Shown piece by piece: positions 16,176 to 23,918 of a DNA stretch of 39,198 nt; within the stretch, counting starts at the first letter, position 1, and each line of letters begins with the position of its first letter. This stretch comes from CAYGTS01 sp964352905 (GTDB lineage Bacteria; Pseudomonadota; Gammaproteobacteria; JAHCLG01), in assembly GCA_964352905.1 (NCBI GenBank), contig CAYGTS010000005.1:1-39198 (forward strand), written 5' to 3'. The notes under the pieces are model-generated. The model worked only from the letters and a program-made list of their open reading frames with translations, did not search any database and was not told the DNA's origin. The translations under genes were made by a program, and so were the position numbers.

Positions 16176-16370
16176 GGTATCTACTCACCCCGTTAGGCCA
16201 GTATTTACCAAGAACGTTCAGATTTGGTTGATAAAAACGGCGAAAATATTTTTGAGAAAGCGCAGTTTATGAGTTATAAATGAGCATTTCGATAAAATAT
16301 TTTCGCTGTTTTTATCGCCAAATCTGAACGTTCTGGTAAATATAAAGCTAAAGGGGGTGAGCAGATACCA
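16176..16370. mobile_element. Palindromic MITE-like element (complete copy)
   Basis: The terminal repeats ggtatctactcacccc (16176-16191) and its near-complement gggggtgagcagatacc (to 16370) bound a 195-bp near-palindrome. Inner arms repeat ttacc, agaacgttcagatttgg and a long AT-rich stem around a centre with agtttatgagttataaatga. It has no coding capacity. Related copies lie at 1-27, 34500-34674 and 39131-39198. It interrupts an SSB-like gene, so it has moved or was inserted here. Confidence 0.8.
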
Positions 16371-16587
16371 TTTTTAAATGTTTAATCGCCGCAGCAGCTA
16401 AGCTTTTAAAAAAAATCAATTTATGAACATCTTTAAAAACTTTTGTTTTAGCGGATTTTTCTGAAAGTGCATTTTCAGTATATAGATGTGCTATAACAAT
16501 GGGGGTTTCTTTGACAGATGTGCGCTGAAGTTTTGGTTTTGAAGAAAGGATCCCTTTCAGGGTAACCCTGTTCATAAAGTTTGTCAT
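16348..16587 (-). pseudogene. Single-stranded DNA-binding protein (SSB/PriB-like), truncated by MITE
   Basis: This frame of 79 residues carries an OB-fold SSB start (MNRVTLKGILSSKPKLQ) and the block VFKDVHKLIFFKSLAAAAIK, matching the SSB strand-helix preceding the KKG-x-x-V-x-VEG motif. After HLK the MITE begins, and the last residues (MVSAHPL) come from its terminal repeat. The remaining strands and the acidic C-terminal tip are missing, whereas plasmid or ICE SSBs are usually 110-170 residues. A chromosomal SSB presumably exists elsewhere. The neighbouring relaxase suggests it once served DNA transfer of the element. Confidence 0.6.
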
Positions 16588-16633
16588 AGTGAATTCCTAT
16601 CATTATTTTAAAAGTGACAACTATTTTTGAGAC

Positions 16634-16882
16634 TTATTTATTCTGCTTTAATGCCATCAATAAAGTTTTCTCTTCTTCAAAAGCACGCTTTAATTTTTGT
16701 TCTTCATCAAGAATAGCTTCTTGAAGTATGGTGATACGTTCAACATGCAAATCAATTTTTGAACGAGTATGCTTAATTTTTTGCAGTAATAATTTTCGAG
16801 CGTTAAATGATGAGACAAGCATCATAACGATATGATAAAACCAAATAACAGGGTTTAAATTAACTAAAAAGGGGGTATTCAT
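16634..16882 (-). CDS. Small protein with hydrophobic N-terminus and coiled coil
   Basis: The 82-residue product starts at ATG with aggaagagg-like purines just upstream. A hydrophobic segment (PVIWFYHIVMMLVSSF, residues 11-26) is followed by a charged heptad-like helix (KIKHTRSKIDLHVERI, then EQKLKRAFEEEKTLL). It could be a small membrane-anchored coiled-coil protein of the mobile element. No family is recognised. It probably shares a transcript with the SSB-like fragment. Confidence 0.45.
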   Translation of the reverse strand: MNTPFLVNLNPVIWFYHIVMMLVSSFNARKLLLQKIKHTRSKIDLHVERITILQEAILDEEQKLKRAFEEEKTLLMALKQNK

Positions 16883-17059
16883 TATCCTCTTCCTTATACC
16901 AATTATTCCTATTGGAAGTTCCTATATGGTAAAATCATACTTGAAGGCTATTATGCCTGTCAATTATTTTTTTCTAGTAATGCAGTCTAATTAAACCTTC
17001 CATACTGTCAGTGAGATAGCTATTATTAGGCAACAAATATTAACCTTGAAATTGAGAGT

Positions 17060-18217
17060 ATGGAAAAAGAACAAGTTGTTACCATCCTTGCTGAAAATTT
17101 GCGCAAATTCATGAATCAGCGTGGCATGACGAATATGGCACTTGCAAAACGCTGCAATGTCTCGAATGGTACAATTAGCAAAATTACAAATGGCTTGATG
17201 AGTATCACGATTCCAATGGCGGTTAATCTTGCTAACGGTTTAGACATTAGTCTTTATGATTTGCTGGCGGGTCTTGCCGAAAATCATGAGCAGTACAAAA
17301 AAAGAAAACCGATCTTGGATCAAGCTGAATCAATGACAATTGGTATTTTATCCATTCACAACAAACGGATTACTTGTATTAAAGATCATACCGGAAAAAT
17401 CATTGGCACATCTGAATTAGCAACAGGTTTAGACTTGACTGAAACTGCTGGTAAATTATTAAAATTAATCAAAGAGTCTATTGATTTGGCGTTAGCTAAA
17501 CAAACTCAATATGATTATAAACAACAAAAAAATGCTAAAATAAATTTGATTATGCAATCTTACGAATTTGAAAATACTCGTCATCGTTTTATTTTGTTTG
17601 CCAAAAAACACTTCAAATCAGTCATGTTATTACCTGATTGGGAATTAACTTATTTGGCGGCATTTAACAATACACCCGGAATTTCATTGATTGTTGATAA
17701 AGGTGTTTCGCTGTCTTATTTGCAGCATGACCAATTAAAAAAATTGGGCGGTTGGAAATTTCCTTTATATGATTTAGGGGGTGAAAATTGGCTTGGCGTT
17801 CAAACCATCCGCCACACGATTGAAGCAGTTGAAGGTTACATTCCAATGTCAGAGCTTGCGAGTATGGTTTTAGCAAAATTTAATGGCAAGATCGAACGTG
17901 TTGTTGAAGTGTGCTTTAAAGGTACAAAAGATGCCGATGTTTATTGTCTGTTTACTGAACTATTGCTACGTTGTTATTTTGCGCATGATCCTGCTGCTAA
18001 AGCGATCATTACCAAAGGTTGCCATGCCATTAAACGTCTCATTAATCGTGCAGACGAAATTATTGGCAAAAAATTAGCGATTTCTTTAACAGGCTCATTA
18101 ACGGATATTTATACGCCATTTCTCGATGCTGATCGTTTGCTCGTGTCTTCAAGCCATGCTGAAAAAGTAGCATTACTAGCTTCGTTATCGCCTGAACAAT
18201 TATTAGATCATGTCTAA
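17060..18217 (+). CDS. XRE-type HTH fused to BadF/NAGK-like sugar kinase
   Basis: The 385-residue protein has an N-terminal XRE helix-turn-helix (LRKFMNQRGMTNMALAKR, then CNVSNGTISKITNG, about residues 14-48). A C-terminal ASKHA-fold domain resembles N-acetylglucosamine kinase/BadF ATPases: YDLGGENWLGVQTIRHTIEA, then FAHDPAAKAIITKG and ISLTGSLTDIYTP. The N-terminal phosphate loop is not clear, with IGILSIHNKR where DGGGT is expected, so catalysis may be lost and the domain may only sense sugar. ROK proteins show the same logic of HTH plus kinase fold, but this pairing is different. It converges with the RhaT-like gene (15-base overlap), whose operon it probably controls. Confidence 0.65.
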   Translation: MEKEQVVTILAENLRKFMNQRGMTNMALAKRCNVSNGTISKITNGLMSITIPMAVNLANGLDISLYDLLAGLAENHEQYKKRKPILDQAESMTIGILSIHNKRITCIKDHTGKIIGTSELATGLDLTETAGKLLKLIKESIDLALAKQTQYDYKQQKNAKINLIMQSYEFENTRHRFILFAKKHFKSVMLLPDWELTYLAAFNNTPGISLIVDKGVSLSYLQHDQLKKLGGWKFPLYDLGGENWLGVQTIRHTIEAVEGYIPMSELASMVLAKFNGKIERVVEVCFKGTKDADVYCLFTELLLRCYFAHDPAAKAIITKGCHAIKRLINRADEIIGKKLAISLTGSLTDIYTPFLDADRLLVSSSHAEKVALLASLSPEQLLDHV

Positions 18218-19165
18218 TGCTAATAATATCAATGCGATAAAGAGTAAGACAAAGCTAATAACATAAGTATAACGGTACTTTACCACTCGCATACTAGCTT
18301 GATCGTGCCATAGACCCCAAGCTTGTGAAGTAAAAATGATTGCTAGCATAAACATTGGCCAACCAACCACTTGCTGTTGATGTGATAATAAGTTCATGCC
18401 TGTACTGTAAAGTGCTAATGAACCTGAAAATAAACAACCCATTAAAATAATCAGTAAACCTTTACGAATAAGTTCAGGCAATGAGTTATCAATAGTTTGA
18501 TTTACTACCTTATGTTTGGCGCGATAATAAAACCCAATGATCATTGGAATTGCGGCGAAAAATAAAAAAGGTGGCCACATCCAAAATGAGTTAAAACCAA
18601 AGCGAGTTGGCCCATTAAAGGCAACCACGACAAAAATACTATTTTGTAGACCGCTGGTTAAACCGGTAAAAAAAGCAAATATCCAACCCCAGTGATGTTG
18701 GGTGGCAACTAATTTTTTTTCAGATATTTTATAATGCAGCAATAAACTTCCTATAATCAAGAAAATTGCCATGATAATGAAAATACCTGAGGTATGAAAA
18801 AGAATGCCTTTATAGGCAGCAACAAATAGCGATCCAATTGTTACTCCTAAAGACAAATTAATGGTAAAGGCTAAGGCAATGCCAATTTGATCAATTGCAT
18901 AAGCAAAAAAAACTTGTCCAATTCCAAAAATAATACCACCACATGCAATCAGGATCAGTGTCGAAAAAGGTAACGCATTATATTGTGTTAATGTATCTGG
19001 CAATAAAAAAGACAAAATAACCCAGGGAATAATGCCAATCCCAACAAAACTATGTAAAAGCCAAATTTTTTCCATGCTATGCTGTCGTATGAATCGTGCG
19101 GGAATAACAAATGATCCATTCATTATGCCTGCCATAATTAATATGAAAATTGTTGATGAGCACAT
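18203..19165 (-). CDS. RhaT-like sugar/proton symporter
   Basis: The 320-residue integral membrane protein has about ten predicted helices. It begins with ILIMAGIMNGSFVIPARFI, the hallmark of the L-rhamnose/H+ symporter RhaT family, and contains FGIGQVFFAYAIDQIG and LTSGLQNSIFVVV. The length fits the family at about 320-345 residues. The substrate need not be rhamnose; the adjacent NagA-like and HAD genes suggest an amino sugar or its derivative. Its start overlaps the HAD gene by 28 bases, so they are cotranscribed. Confidence 0.8.
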   Translation of the reverse strand: MCSSTIFILIMAGIMNGSFVIPARFIRQHSMEKIWLLHSFVGIGIIPWVILSFLLPDTLTQYNALPFSTLILIACGGIIFGIGQVFFAYAIDQIGIALAFTINLSLGVTIGSLFVAAYKGILFHTSGIFIIMAIFLIIGSLLLHYKISEKKLVATQHHWGWIFAFFTGLTSGLQNSIFVVVAFNGPTRFGFNSFWMWPPFLFFAAIPMIIGFYYRAKHKVVNQTIDNSLPELIRKGLLIILMGCLFSGSLALYSTGMNLLSHQQQVVGWPMFMLAIIFTSQAWGLWHDQASMRVVKYRYTYVISFVLLFIALILLALDMI

Positions 19166-19815
19166 AATTCATTTACCTGCTGTAATAAAGCCTGCCAATC
19201 ATTAACGATATAATCCGGATGTAAGGCTGCTAAAGATTGATCATCATAAACACCTGTGTTTATAGCAATCATCGTTATATTTGCTTTTTTAGCCATTTCA
19301 ATATCAACTTTTGCATCGCCAACATAGCAACAATTGTTCGCGTTAATATTTAACGCTTGCATAATATGTAACAGCATAGCTGGATTAGGTTTGCCTTGAT
19401 TTTGAAATTCATCCCCACAACAGCTAACCTCGAAGAGATCTTGCAATTGGTGATATTGCAAGGCAGAAGTTAATTCTGATCGTGATTTAGACGTAGCAAT
19501 AGCTAATTTAAAGTTATTTTCCTTCAATAAGGTTAACACATATCGCGCATACTTAAAAAGAGGCGCTTGGTGTTCATCATGTTGCATCAAGCGGTGAAAG
19601 TCAGCTGCTAATAAATCTAACAATGTTGATGATGCCTCTGGGAAGCAACTTACCAGTGCTTCTTCTCGAAAAGGCTGCCCCAAGACAGCCTTTACCTGTT
19701 GCAAGGTTGGTAATGATAGTTGATATTTTTTTGCCAATAGTTGTTTAACTTGCGTAATTTTAGCCAGTGAATCAACAATAGTCATATCCCAATCGAATAT
19801 TATGGTATTAATCAT
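19138..19815 (-). CDS. HAD-superfamily phosphatase (Gph/PGMB-like)
   Basis: The 225-residue protein is a subfamily IA HAD hydrolase. Motif I is FDWDMTIVDS (nucleophile and acid/base Asp pair), motif II is IATSKSR, and motifs III-IV are GKPNPAMLLHIM and YVGDAKVDIEMAKKAN. A four-helix cap lies between motifs I and II. It should dephosphorylate a small sugar phosphate or glycolate phosphate. The cap sequence does not identify the substrate. It overlaps the NagA-like gene by 4 bases (coupled) and the transporter by 28. Confidence 0.88.
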   Translation of the reverse strand: MINTIIFDWDMTIVDSLAKITQVKQLLAKKYQLSLPTLQQVKAVLGQPFREEALVSCFPEASSTLLDLLAADFHRLMQHDEHQAPLFKYARYVLTLLKENNFKLAIATSKSRSELTSALQYHQLQDLFEVSCCGDEFQNQGKPNPAMLLHIMQALNINANNCCYVGDAKVDIEMAKKANITMIAINTGVYDDQSLAALHPDYIVNDWQALLQQVNELCAHQQFSY

Positions 19816-20858
19816 AGTAATAACATTTCTTGTTGTTTTAAAACTATTTCCGGATTATCGTGAGTAATTAATTTTATTTCTTGCTCAGTTAATCCAATGC
19901 TCAACATATTACTAATTTGCTGATAAACAGTTTGACTGCCAGCCGCAACAATATCATCTTCTTGATATAACAACGTTGAGCCTGTTTTGAAGTGTAACAT
20001 TCTACCTGCTAAGCGATGACTTTCGATCGAATCGGTCATCATAAGCATATTCTCTGCGCCAATCAATTCTACAGCTTTTTTTACGATAGCAAGATCAACA
20101 TGTTCACCATCAAAATTTTGACAAATTTTTACATGACCTTGACGCGCATAACGGATCATAGTTGCAGGCACAGGGCCTAGCTTTTCGCTTAAATTATCTA
20201 ATGTCCAGGAATCTAATTTTAAAGATTCAATCGCTTCATCACGCATTGCTTTTTCTTGTGGCGTGCGCCAAGCATGTTTAAAGTTCAAAGGCATATCATT
20301 AAAAAGATGATCAGTAATCGTTACTTTCCCATGGTGTGCTACAATATCAAAAATAGTTTGTAAGGCGCTCGCACTTGCTTTTGGATCATTTTTATTAAAA
20401 TGACCTGCCGCTGGTAAGACATCGCCAGATAATAATGTCTCAATAATCCAAGGTAATGTTAAGTTATTGCTATTTGCATATGATGGCAAAACAACATCTG
20501 GCGATAGAATAATGTAGCTTAATCCATATTGGCCACACTCGGCTAACTGCTGCCATTGCTGTTTATTGGGTACCCAAACTGTGCTTTTAGGTGTGCCACC
20601 AATACTGCCTAGCAAAGGACCCTCAAGACCAAAACCAGCAATATGCTGATAGCGGCCGCGATCTTTTTCTTGTGAAAACCGCTTCATCAGTCTAATAAAG
20701 TGTTCAAAGTCAGTTTGGTGTAAATATAATGTTAAGATGCTGCAATGTTGATAGCACGCTAAGGTTGCCTCAATTTCGTCTAAATTGAGTTTCGTAACTT
20801 CTGTAAAATCAAAACTTCCTACGCCATGGCAATGGAAATCAACAGCATTTAAAGCCAA
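19812..20858 (-). CDS. NagA-like amidohydrolase (GlcNAc-6-P deacetylase family)
   Basis: The 348-residue protein matches the TIM-barrel core of N-acetylglucosamine-6-phosphate deacetylases: metal motif VDFHCHG, GFGLEGPLL (catalytic-site Glu), AAGHFN, ITDHLFNDMP and MMTDSIE (catalytic Asp). The usual N-terminal beta-sandwich strand region is missing, because the protein begins at the metal-binding strand. The start is TTG, with no in-frame ATG available. It is first in an operon with a HAD phosphatase and a RhaT-like transporter. The substrate may be an N-acylated sugar phosphate other than GlcNAc-6-P. Confidence 0.8.
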   Translation of the reverse strand: MALNAVDFHCHGVGSFDFTEVTKLNLDEIEATLACYQHCSILTLYLHQTDFEHFIRLMKRFSQEKDRGRYQHIAGFGLEGPLLGSIGGTPKSTVWVPNKQQWQQLAECGQYGLSYIILSPDVVLPSYANSNNLTLPWIIETLLSGDVLPAAGHFNKNDPKASASALQTIFDIVAHHGKVTITDHLFNDMPLNFKHAWRTPQEKAMRDEAIESLKLDSWTLDNLSEKLGPVPATMIRYARQGHVKICQNFDGEHVDLAIVKKAVELIGAENMLMMTDSIESHRLAGRMLHFKTGSTLLYQEDDIVAAGSQTVYQQISNMLSIGLTEQEIKLITHDNPEIVLKQQEMLLL

Positions 20859-21256
20859 CTGCTATACCTGCTTAGAAACAGGCTTTATCGTTATCATAGT
20901 ATTTCTCCAAGATTCAACTCAGATATTAAGGAAATAACGGAGTTGATACAATCATTACAATAAAATGCCATAACCTGATTGAGATTTTTGCTATATGCGA
21001 TAGCTAGAAATGAATAGGTTAGATGACAATATCAAACTAAAACCTTTAGAATGCCTGCTAAGAGTGATACACCCTAGTTTTTTAGAAGTGGCTGATTATA
21101 CCTCGTTAGCGTAACGAGCGGAACTGAGTTTAGCGACGTGTTGAAGATAGCCTGTATTCAGTACTCTTCTTGAAGCGTTATTTACAGATGTTGTGTTAAA
21201 CATAAAATCACTGCATAAAGCTAATAAGAGAATTAATTCATGGTAATGATTATTGT
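20859..21256. other. Intergenic region upstream of the NagA-like operon
   Basis: These 398 bases have no convincing gene. The only clear structure is a 7-bp inverted repeat ctcgtta (21102-21108) / taacgag (21112-21118). The promoter of the leftward operon should lie near 20860-20960, but I cannot point to a firm -10/-35 pair. Confidence 0.4.
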
Positions 21257-22234
21257 TCAAGAAATTTTAATTTTCTCAACTTTTAAAAACATTGGATGAG
21301 CTACAATCCTATTAGTTAACTGCCGTAACTTTTGACAACACTTATCAAAGCTAACATCATTTTTGTCAAAAACCATAGAGGCTATAAAGTTGTTATAGTT
21401 TTCGATCCAAATAGGATCTTGTACCAGTGTTGTAATTGAATATTGAATTTCTTGAAGCGGATCATCAATATATTCATGATGTCTTTTAAATTTAAGTTGA
21501 TCTCGCTTGATCGTTTCGATAGCTAATAAGAAAAAATCCTCTGTTACATCGGAATGCAGCGTGATTGCATAAAGATCGTAGAGGTGACGTACTAATGTTT
21601 CATCCATAGGATCATGTCCTCTTGCAATAGCAGCAATACGTCGTGTCAGTGCAACCCATTTTTCTGCAGCTGTTTCCATAATAGCAACGCAATGAATATT
21701 TTCATTACTATTGGTTTCGTCTGGAAAAATATCAGCTGTGATACTTGTAATGGATTTTATCTCTGAGGGTAATCTTGGGTAAGCCAAAGTAAACTCCAAT
21801 TGAATATGCGGCTTTAAGTGCTGATGCTGTTCAAAAGAGGCTGGAAATTCCAGGAAATAAACGATATAACTGTTATTATCACGTGACTTAATATTATTTT
21901 CATTAACTTCAAATCCTACAAGCTGTAAAAGGCTTGTTATTTGATTTCGAAAATCGCGTAATTTCCTGCGTTGCTCTGAAGAAGATAAAAAAGGCCTTTT
22001 AGGCACAATTTTAAAGTCGATATCTTCACTCATCCTAGCAATAATTTTATGTGCTTTTGCTAAACAAGTGCCTCCACAAAAAATTAAATCAATTTCAGGG
22101 TGATTCATTTTTGCAATGGTATGAATAGCTTTTGTGACAAAATGATCTTTTTCAAGTATCGAAAAATCAACCAGACCAAGCACATGACCTGCTTCAATAA
22201 TAGTTTGTCTTTCTTGATCTGATAATTTATTCAT
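21257..22234 (-). CDS. AbiEii-type nucleotidyltransferase toxin
   Basis: The 325-residue protein belongs to the AbiEii/AbiGii nucleotidyltransferase family. It has EKDHFVTKAIHTIA before the fold, then FCGGTCLAKAHKI (the GG/GS motif) and RMSEDIDFKIV (D-x-D). A later strand (HIQLEFTLAYP) could give the third acidic residue. The helical C-terminal half contains ETAAEKWVALTRR and RHLYDLYAI, both typical. Toxins of this class modify nucleic acids, often tRNA, with NTPs and cause reversible growth arrest or phage abortive infection. It overlaps its antitoxin gene by 8 bases and appears complete. Confidence 0.88.
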   Translation of the reverse strand: MNKLSDQERQTIIEAGHVLGLVDFSILEKDHFVTKAIHTIAKMNHPEIDLIFCGGTCLAKAHKIIARMSEDIDFKIVPKRPFLSSSEQRRKLRDFRNQITSLLQLVGFEVNENNIKSRDNNSYIVYFLEFPASFEQHQHLKPHIQLEFTLAYPRLPSEIKSITSITADIFPDETNSNENIHCVAIMETAAEKWVALTRRIAAIARGHDPMDETLVRHLYDLYAITLHSDVTEDFFLLAIETIKRDQLKFKRHHEYIDDPLQEIQYSITTLVQDPIWIENYNNFIASMVFDKNDVSFDKCCQKLRQLTNRIVAHPMFLKVEKIKIS

Positions 22235-22637
22235 AGCGCAACCTTAAGTTATCAACGCCTATTTCACGACGTAATCGATTTTTCAATTTGATGGTTGTGA
22301 ATACGGGAATTTGTGTCGAGCGACCTAAATTATAATCTTGATCAAGCTTACCTAATTCCCAGTCGATATTAAGACGTGACAAAGCTTCTGTAAAAATATC
22401 CTTTGGATTACCATTCAGTATCGCTTTATTTAAACGTTGCGAATAAGTTGCCTTAGCAAAAACGCCGTAACCAATCTTAATTAACTTTCCTGCAATAGCC
22501 AATTTTTTTAAAGCACGTGATACTTGTGTTTTATCAGCAAGATCGAGCAGATCACGGCACAGCACAACTTGACCGCGCGACGCTGTAATGCGCTGCTCGA
22601 TTTTATAGCACAAGCTATCCTGATATTTCACTTTCAT
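22227..22637 (-). CDS. AbiEi/DUF6088-type antitoxin, winged helix
   Basis: I prefer the ATG at 22637 over the longer frame from 22718, because the longer N-terminus lies over the repeated operator. The 136-residue product has a winged helix (GQVVLCRDLLDLADKTQVSR, then ALKKLAIAGKLIKIGYGVFA, residues of about 25-65). The C-terminal part (GRSTQIPVFTTIKLKNRL) is shared by DUF6088-family proteins, which form AbiE-type modules with nucleotidyltransferases. Antitoxins of this class repress their own promoter; the two direct repeats upstream would be the sites. Confidence 0.75.
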   Translation of the reverse strand: MKVKYQDSLCYKIEQRITASRGQVVLCRDLLDLADKTQVSRALKKLAIAGKLIKIGYGVFAKATYSQRLNKAILNGNPKDIFTEALSRLNIDWELGKLDQDYNLGRSTQIPVFTTIKLKNRLRREIGVDNLRLRYE

Positions 22638-22678
22638 GATAAGGCCACTCAATTTAATTGGCGTAAGAACAAAAGATT

Positions 22679-22733
22679 GCCAAATGTTGACTATTAATAG
22701 TATAGCATATTCTGCCAAATGTTGACTATTAAT
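22679..22733 (-). promoter_or_regulatory. Two 20-bp direct repeats: AbiE operator/promoter region
   Basis: gccaaatgttgactattaat occurs at 22679-22698 and again at 22714-22733, identical, with a 35-base period. Between them the minus strand reads TATACT (a good -10). The placement over the antitoxin promoter fits autorepression by the winged-helix antitoxin. Confidence 0.65.
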
Positions 22734-22760
22734 TTACGCTATAGTGTTGGTAACATGCTA

Positions 22761-23385
22761 ATTGTCCGGTTTAAGTAACACGGAAATTGTCCGGTATTAG
22801 AATAGCCTGATTTTAAAGAAGAGAGAAATCAGGCATGACAAAAATCAAAGTGTTACAGGAGATCAAACGAATGCGATTTGAAGATTTATTCAATAGCTGG
22901 ACAGAGAAGCGTTTAACGCAACAAGAAGCAGCAATGATGCTGGGAATAAGTGAAAGGACATTTAGGCGTTATTGCCGAAGCTATGAAGAGCAAGGTTTAT
23001 TAGGAGTAACTGATAATCGTCTAGAGCGCAAAGCATCGAATGCTGCGCCGGTTGATGAAGTAATGTCATTAATTGAGCTATACGAAACAAAGTATAGCGA
23101 TTTCAGCGTTGCGCATTTTTTTGATAAATATCGAGAAGAGCATGTAGGAAAACGCAGTTATAATTGGGTAAGATTAAGTTTACAAGAAGCAGGCATTGTA
23201 AAAATTAGCAAGAAACGAGGTACGCATAGACGCAAACGCGAACGCTCACCAATGAAAGGGATGTTATTGCACCAAGATGGATCAACTCATGAGTGGGTGC
23301 CAGGTAAACATTGGGATTTAATAATCACAATGGACGATGCAACGAGTGACGTTTATTCTGGATTTTTTGTTGAAGAAGAAGGGAC
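22761..23385 (+). mobile_element. ISNCY-family element, 3' part missing
   Basis: The left end shows two copies of attgtccggt (22761-22770, 22786-22795), as in ISNCY-type termini. The transposase follows and is cut at about 23385 by an IS3 fragment. No right end remains in the window. Confidence 0.65.
22835..23385 (+). pseudogene. ISNCY-family transposase, truncated
   Basis: The N-terminal HTH (LTQQEAAMMLGISERTFRRY) and the DDE-domain beginning (HQDGSTHEWVPG, then DLIITMDDATSDVYSGFFVE) match ISNCY transposases, which are usually over 400 residues. At EEGT the frame runs into an IS3 orfA fragment on the opposite strand and ends in unrelated residues at 23449. It is inactive. Confidence 0.8.
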
Positions 23386-23632
23386 AGTAAAGCCTCCCTT
23401 TAACTGCTCCAAGCCTTGTTTTTTCCATTTATTAATTTGGGTCGCATGAACGTCATATTTTGACGAAATTTGCGCTAACGTTAATTCTCCACGAATAGCC
23501 TCTAGCGCAACTTTTGCCTTTTCTGACGCTGTGAATGTTTTACGTTTCGTACTCATCTTGCCTCCTCATGATCGGCAAGAATTATATCTTATTTTAACCC
23601 CTAATTTGGTCTAAATTTCGTGGCCCACTTCA
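23386..23632 (-). mobile_element. IS3-family remnant: left end and truncated orfA
   Basis: On the minus strand the fragment opens with TGAAGTGGGCCACGAAATTT, a plausible terminal repeat. It continues with an orfA start at 23556 reading RKTFTASEKAKVALEAI, then LAQISSKYDVHATQINKWKK. It stops after about 50 residues at the junction with the ISNCY transposase. OrfB and the right end are absent. Confidence 0.75.
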
Positions 23633-23861
23633 GAGCTGTCAGCTTATTTCAAATATTCAGCGGAAATACGACGCCTCATTTACACGACGAATCCCATTGA
23701 GGGATTTCACCGTCAAGTGAGAAAATATACCAAATCAAAAGGCTCCTTTACTGTGATTATCAGCGCATCAAAGAAAAATGCTATCAACCGATGCAGAACT
23801 GGGCACTCATTATTTCACAGCTCGATATTTTTTCGAAGGTCGTTTAAAAATTGAGTTGTAA
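23633..23861 (+). pseudogene. IS256-family transposase C-terminal remnant
   Basis: A frame reading LSAYFKYSAEIRRLIYTTNP, then IEGFHRQVRKYTKSKGSFT, switches to a second frame reading YQRIKEKCYQPMQNWALII, then FFEGRLKIEL and a stop. This is the conserved C-terminal end of IS256 transposases with an internal deletion and frameshift. It begins directly after the IS3 terminal repeat. Confidence 0.8.
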
Positions 23862-23918
23862 TTTTAAGGTGACACAGTTAGGCGAACGCTCTCGTGAAAA
23901 ATGACCAGATTTCACCGA

